A stretch of 64,000 nt of DNA, taken from Rattus norvegicus (taxonomy: Eukaryota; Chordata; Mammalia; Rodentia; Muridae). Made by a program: the position numbers and the translations under genes. The stretch covers positions 44,157,439-44,221,438 of the forward strand of contig NC_086034.1 of the NCBI RefSeq assembly GCF_036323735.1. The letters are read 5' to 3'. The notes below the pieces were generated by a model. The model made no database searches. It was not told the DNA's origin and saw nothing but the letters and a program-made list of their open reading frames with translations. Below, piece by piece: positions 60,358 to 64,000 of the stretch. The first letter of the stretch is position 1. The number at the start of each line of letters is the position of its first letter.

Positions 60358-61183
60358 TTTTTTTTTTATTGTAAATGCCTTTTATTTTATTTGAAAGAAC
60401 TGCTGGCTAAGCAAAGATAAAAGCAGTGAAGAGAAATAAAGCAGCTTTAGTAGAGCACTCCACCCAAGCTATCTTGAAACTTGTGCTGACATTACTTTTT
60501 ATTTTTTTCCATTAAATCTTTTTTTTTTAATTAACTTGAGTATTTCTTATTTACATTTCCAGTGTTATTCCCTTTCCCGGTTTCCGGGCCAACATCCCCC
60601 TCCCCTTCTTTATGTTCCCCTCCCCATCCTCCCCCCATTGCCGCTCACCCCCCAACAATCACGTTCACTGGGGGTTCAGTCTTAGCAGGACCCAGGGCTT
60701 CCCCTTACACTGGTGATCTTACTAGGATATTCAATGCTACCTATGAGGTCCGAGTCCAGGGTCAGTCCATGTATAGTCTTTAGGTAGTGGCTTAGTCCCT
60801 GGAAGCTCTGGTTGGTTGGCATTGTTGTTCATATGGAGTCTCGAGCCCCTTCAAACTCTTCCAGTTCTTTCTCTGATTCCTTCAACAGGGGTCCTGTTCT
60901 CAGTTCAGCGGTTTGCTGCTGGCATTCACCTATGTATTTGCTGTATTCTGGCTGTCTCTCAGGAGAGATCTACATCAGGTTCCTGTCGGCCTGCACTTCT
61001 TTGCTTCATCCATCTTTTCTAGTTTGGTGGCCACATGTGGGGCTGGCTCTGAATGGGTGTTCCTTCTGCCTCTGTTCTAAACTTTGCCTCCCTATTCCCT
61101 CTCAAGGATATTCTTGCTCCCCTTTTAAAGAAGGAGTGAAGCATTCGCGTTTTGGTCACCCTTCTTGAGTTTCATGTGTTCTG
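60358..61183 (-). mobile_element. L1-F: short L1 with 3' transduction
   Basis: The minus strand carries about 655 bp of L1 3' UTR (61183-60529), an A-run (60519-60528), 151 bp of non-L1 sequence, then a terminal A-run (60358-60367). The TSD tgatcaccactt is exact at 60349-60360 and 61184-61195. The nick reads TTCTT/AAA. The 3' UTR is the older variant shared with L1-A and L1-E. Confidence 0.93.
60368..60518 (-). other. 3'-transduced segment of L1-F
   Basis: The minus strand shows two overlapping AATAAA signals (plus strand 60381-60386 and 60386-60391), 13-18 bases before the terminal A-run. The upstream sequence is not L1. It may be ordinary flanking DNA of the source L1 or the 3' end of a gene; I cannot say which. 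Confidence 0.8.
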
Positions 61184-61198
61184 TGATCACCACTTCTT

Positions 61199-61591
61199 AA
61201 ATCTCTTTATCTCCTTCCTTAGTATCTTTCTGGCAAGCTGTCTCATACAGCAATTGCTTTTGTTTTCCTAGTTCTGCAAAGCCCCACATATAATTTATAT
61301 TACAGCCTTATATTTCACATAGTTGAGAAATTATATATTTTTGAACTCATGTTTTAAGTGTTTTTTCCCACAGCCCTAAGGGTTGTTCTGAATATCACAG
61401 TATTCTACCATGTTGTGCACAGTTTGACTCCCAGACTCCTGCTTCCTCTGATTGTCATAGATTCATTAACCTTCTCAGAGAGGACATTCTTCAGAGGAGG
61501 AACATGGAAAAAAAGGACATTATTATACAACAACCATCAACACTCATGAAGACGCATGCCCTTCTAACTCTGTTCCAGGGGTGGGAACCAT
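61199..61591. other. Intergenic, nothing recognised
   Basis: No supportable feature. Confidence 0.4.
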
Positions 61592-61606
61592 GTCCCTCCA
61601 TCTCTT

Positions 61607-61695
61607 TTTTTTTTTTTTTTCGGAGCTGGGGACTGAACCCAGGGCCTTGCGCTTGATGGGCAAGCGCTCTACCACTGAGCTAAATCCCCAACCCC
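61607..61695 (-). mobile_element. ID SINE 5 (antisense)
   Basis: A-tail (T-run) and complete antisense ID unit. The TSD gtccctccatctctt is exact at 61592-61606 and 61696-61710. Confidence 0.96.
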
Positions 61696-61887
61696 GTCCC
61701 TCCATCTCTTACATGGCCAAGCAAGACTCAGCATTCAACAATATGGTAGTCTAAACTATAACAACACAATGGCAACACCAATCGGTATGACAATATGAAT
61801 GGAGGAATTTTCACAAGGTCCCAGCCCTAGACGAACTTTATTTGAGGACAAACCCCTGATACATTAACCAATCTCAAGTGGTAATCC

Positions 61888-61889
<2 letters not shown>

Positions 61890-61934
<45 letters not shown>
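61890..61934. repeat. (CA)n microsatellite
   Basis: Perfect ca repeats. Confidence 0.96.
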
Positions 61935-61937
<3 letters not shown>

Positions 61938-61967
61938 AATACTAAATGACCTCATCAAGTTTATTTA

Positions 61968-62020
<53 letters not shown>

Positions 62021-62021
62021 G
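61968..62021. repeat. (ATCT)n microsatellite
   Basis: Perfect atct tetranucleotide repeats. Confidence 0.96.
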
Positions 62022-62049
62022 TGTGTATTTGTAAATTTATGTATCATAT

Positions 62050-62200
62050 ATTATTGATATATGTGTCAGTAATAAGTAAAGACAAAGAGGTCATAAATTT
62101 TGAGAGGGAGTGAAAGGGACACCAGAGAAGTGGAAGGGTTGAAGAAGGAGTAAAAATAATGTATATACAGTACCCGTGTACAAATTTTTTTAACTTTAAA
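62050..62200 (+). mobile_element. Old L1 3' terminal fragment
   Basis: 'gaggtcataaattttgagag', 'agggacaccagagaagtgg' and 'gtaaaaataatgtatatacag' resemble the final part of old murine L1 3' UTRs and match the segment at 63125-63245. Confidence 0.5.
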
Positions 62201-62309
62201 AAATTCTCTGTGAATTTCATATTATGCACTTCAATCCCACTTACCTTCCTGTCCCTTTGTATCTGTCCTCTGCCCTTGCAACCTCCCCACCCAAAAGAAA
62301 GAAAAATAA

Positions 62310-62395
62310 GATAGAATTATATATAATATAATATAATAAATATATAATACATACAATACACAATATATGATATATGATATATATTTTATATTACA
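62310..62395. repeat. AT-rich (TATAA/TATGA) low-complexity tract
   Basis: Imperfect ataatataat and atatgatata units. Confidence 0.85.
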
Positions 62396-62439
62396 ATGTG
62401 TCACATATACCCTTTTGTGCACACATATTTATTTACAAA

Positions 62440-63245
62440 GTGCTCATTGCAATGAGTCATTTTTCAAGGACTCTGGCTTCTGGCCTCTGGCTTCTGCTAC
62501 ACTATCAATACTGGATCCTAACTGGAAAGCCTCTTGTTTTTCCTGTTGCCCTTGTCATAGAGATCCTGCAGTTTTAGATTTGTAGGACTGGACTTGCATA
62601 TAGATGGGCTGGGTGCTAAGGTGGAACAACTCAACACCCTAGATCCAGATGTGGGAGGTAGTTGAGTTGCTCAGCCCACCACAAGGATGAGTACTCCAGC
62701 ACTCCTGGCTAGTTTAAATAGTGCAGCAGCTGGCAAGGGGCAGAGGCAGCTCTTCTTTCATGTCCTTGGGCATGCTCACCAACTATTTTGCCACCAGGGC
62801 CAGTTCTACTGTGCTTCCCAGGTGAGATGCTGGACTTGCTCTCCTAAGTGCTGCTGCCACTGTGGGGTAGAGTGTTTTGGCTCCCATAACCATGGGGCCA
62901 GTTCTCCTGACTGCTGCAGATGGTGTAGTGTGAGTGGGAGAGGGTGTTTCTCCCTCCTTCAAGTCACTGCACAGGAAACTAGGGGAAGGGCCAGTTTAAT
63001 GGCATTCATTCTCTCTGGGGCAGCTTACCTGCTCACCCTGACAAGGAGCTGGGTCCAGATCTCCCCATTGTGGTGGCTGGCAAAGGGTGGGTCCAGCTAG
63101 CACAGCACCACAGGCTGCACAGAACATGAAGATGTTATGAATTTGAGTTGGAGGGGACACCACAGAAATTGGAGGGAGTTGAACTATGGGTGGAAATAAT
63201 GAAAATTCAGTACTTATGCACAAAAGTATTAAAGTTAAAAAAATA
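62440..63245 (+). mobile_element. Old L1 segment (Lx-like GC-rich part and 3' end)
   Basis: The GC-rich middle repeats phrases such as 'gggccagttctactgtgct', 'gggccagttctcctgac' and 'aagtgctgctgccactgtggg'. I recall these from the GC-rich parts of older murine L1. The final 120 bases match the old L1 end at 62050. The open frame 62687-63100 is compositional. Confidence 0.45.
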
Positions 63246-63517
63246 AAATGAAACAAGTGAAAAGGTACCTTCTAATAGTAATTTAAAAGTATTTTGTATG
63301 AGATATACTTGAGCTATCAGAAACTGTCATTTTAGGCAGGACATAGTGGTGTTCAAGAGTAGTTTTATAAAGGCAAGACTCTTTCTGAGTATTGTATTTA
63401 AAATTTCATCAATTCTAAGGTGAGGTTCACTGAGGCTTTAGGGAATGCATACTGTTTCCAGCCTGGGTAACATTCCTTTAATCTTCTGTTTTGTTGTTGA
63501 TGTTTCTATTATTGTTT
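63246..63517. other. Intergenic, nothing recognised
   Basis: Slight B1-like wording near 63333-63400 is too weak to call. Confidence 0.35.
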
Positions 63518-63606
63518 GAGAGAATGTTTCTCTATGTAATCTTGGCTGTTAGGGAGCTCCACATGAAAACCAGGGTGGTCCTTGAACTCACAGAGATGCC
63601 CTTGCC
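63518..63606 (-). mobile_element. B1 SINE (antisense, diverged)
   Basis: 'gagagaatgtttctctatgta', 'cttggctgttagggagctcc' and 'ccagggtggtccttgaactca' match the antisense B1 order (gagacagggtttctctgtgta through ccaggctggcctcgaactca). Confidence 0.75.
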
Positions 63607-64000
63607 CCCATATTCTTCCCCTCTGCTCTAATCTTGTTGGAGGTTTTATTTTTTGTGGAGGTAAGTAGTTTTTGCCTCAAATATGAGCTATTTTAATGGT
63701 CTTTTTTCAGAAATTTGGATTATTTCCATGGAGGCTTCTCTTTTCTAGAATCCTCTGCTTAAATGTACCTGTTTTGGCCTTCATCACACTGGTTTTATTT
63801 TCCCAAATTTGAGGAAAGTCTTTGCTCAGTCTGGGCTACGTTTCCCTATACAAACATACTACAAGTGGCCAGAATGGTAAATTGGAGAAATTAAAGCATT
63901 CATTTTTGTCTTTAAGTAATAAATCACCAAATTGTTTCCTGATATTTGAGAATATAAAAACCATGATTATATATATATTTTTTTTCCTAAAATTAAAAAA
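63607..64000. other. Intergenic, nothing recognised
   Basis: No supportable feature up to the window edge. Confidence 0.4.

Noticed and set aside
62687..63100. 137-codon Cys/Ser-rich frame
   Set aside because: It falls in a GC-rich old L1-like segment and has no domain pattern or supporting context.

Overview
This is a repeat-dominated, intergenic piece of a rodent genome, almost certainly rat (Rattus). The diagnostic elements are rat-type LINE-1 (L1) copies with a G-rich 3' UTR, five ID SINEs (tRNA-Ala/BC1-derived, very abundant in rat), B1- and B4-like SINEs, and long (CA)n, (GA)n and (TCTG)n microsatellites. I found no host protein-coding gene with exons and no functional RNA gene. All long open reading frames that make sense belong to L1.

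Layout. 0-7.6 kb: an L1 3' end, an LTR-like segment with a TATA box and AATAAA, microsatellites, and an old L1 3' UTR. 7.6-12.5 kb: an ID element, then an old B1 split by a plus-strand, 5'-truncated L1 (L1-A) whose 5' end is an inverted U6 snRNA fragment; one exact 15-bp target-site duplication (TSD) encloses both parts. 12.5-26.3 kb: mostly single-copy-looking sequence with a short L1 (L1-B), ancient L1 remnants, a B4 and other old repeats. 26.3-32.8 kb: near-full-length minus-strand L1-C with a 3'-transduced tail. 33.9-41.1 kb: full-length minus-strand L1-D with two 603-bp 5' UTR units. 46.8-51.8 kb: a composite of L1 3' part, polyadenylated mRNA 3' UTR retrocopy and L1 5' part (L1-E); it holds the only unbroken ORF1 here. 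52-64 kb: microsatellites, ancient L1 pieces, an unexplained degenerate internal repeat, a short L1 (L1-F) with a second 3' transduction, ID elements and a B1.

How the parts relate. Every young insertion carries marks of L1 target-primed reverse transcription: an A-tail, a TSD and a TTTT/AA-like nick site. The ID elements and the mRNA retrocopy were presumably mobilised by the same L1 machinery. No L1 here looks autonomous: A, C and D have broken ORF2, C and D share the same ORF1-splitting lesion, and E has lost most of ORF2. The most interesting observations are the inverted U6/L1 chimera, the ORF1 lesion shared by two independent L1 insertions, two 3' transductions, and the L1/mRNA/L1 composite. 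Family names for old repeats are recalled from consensus sequences and were not checked against a library.
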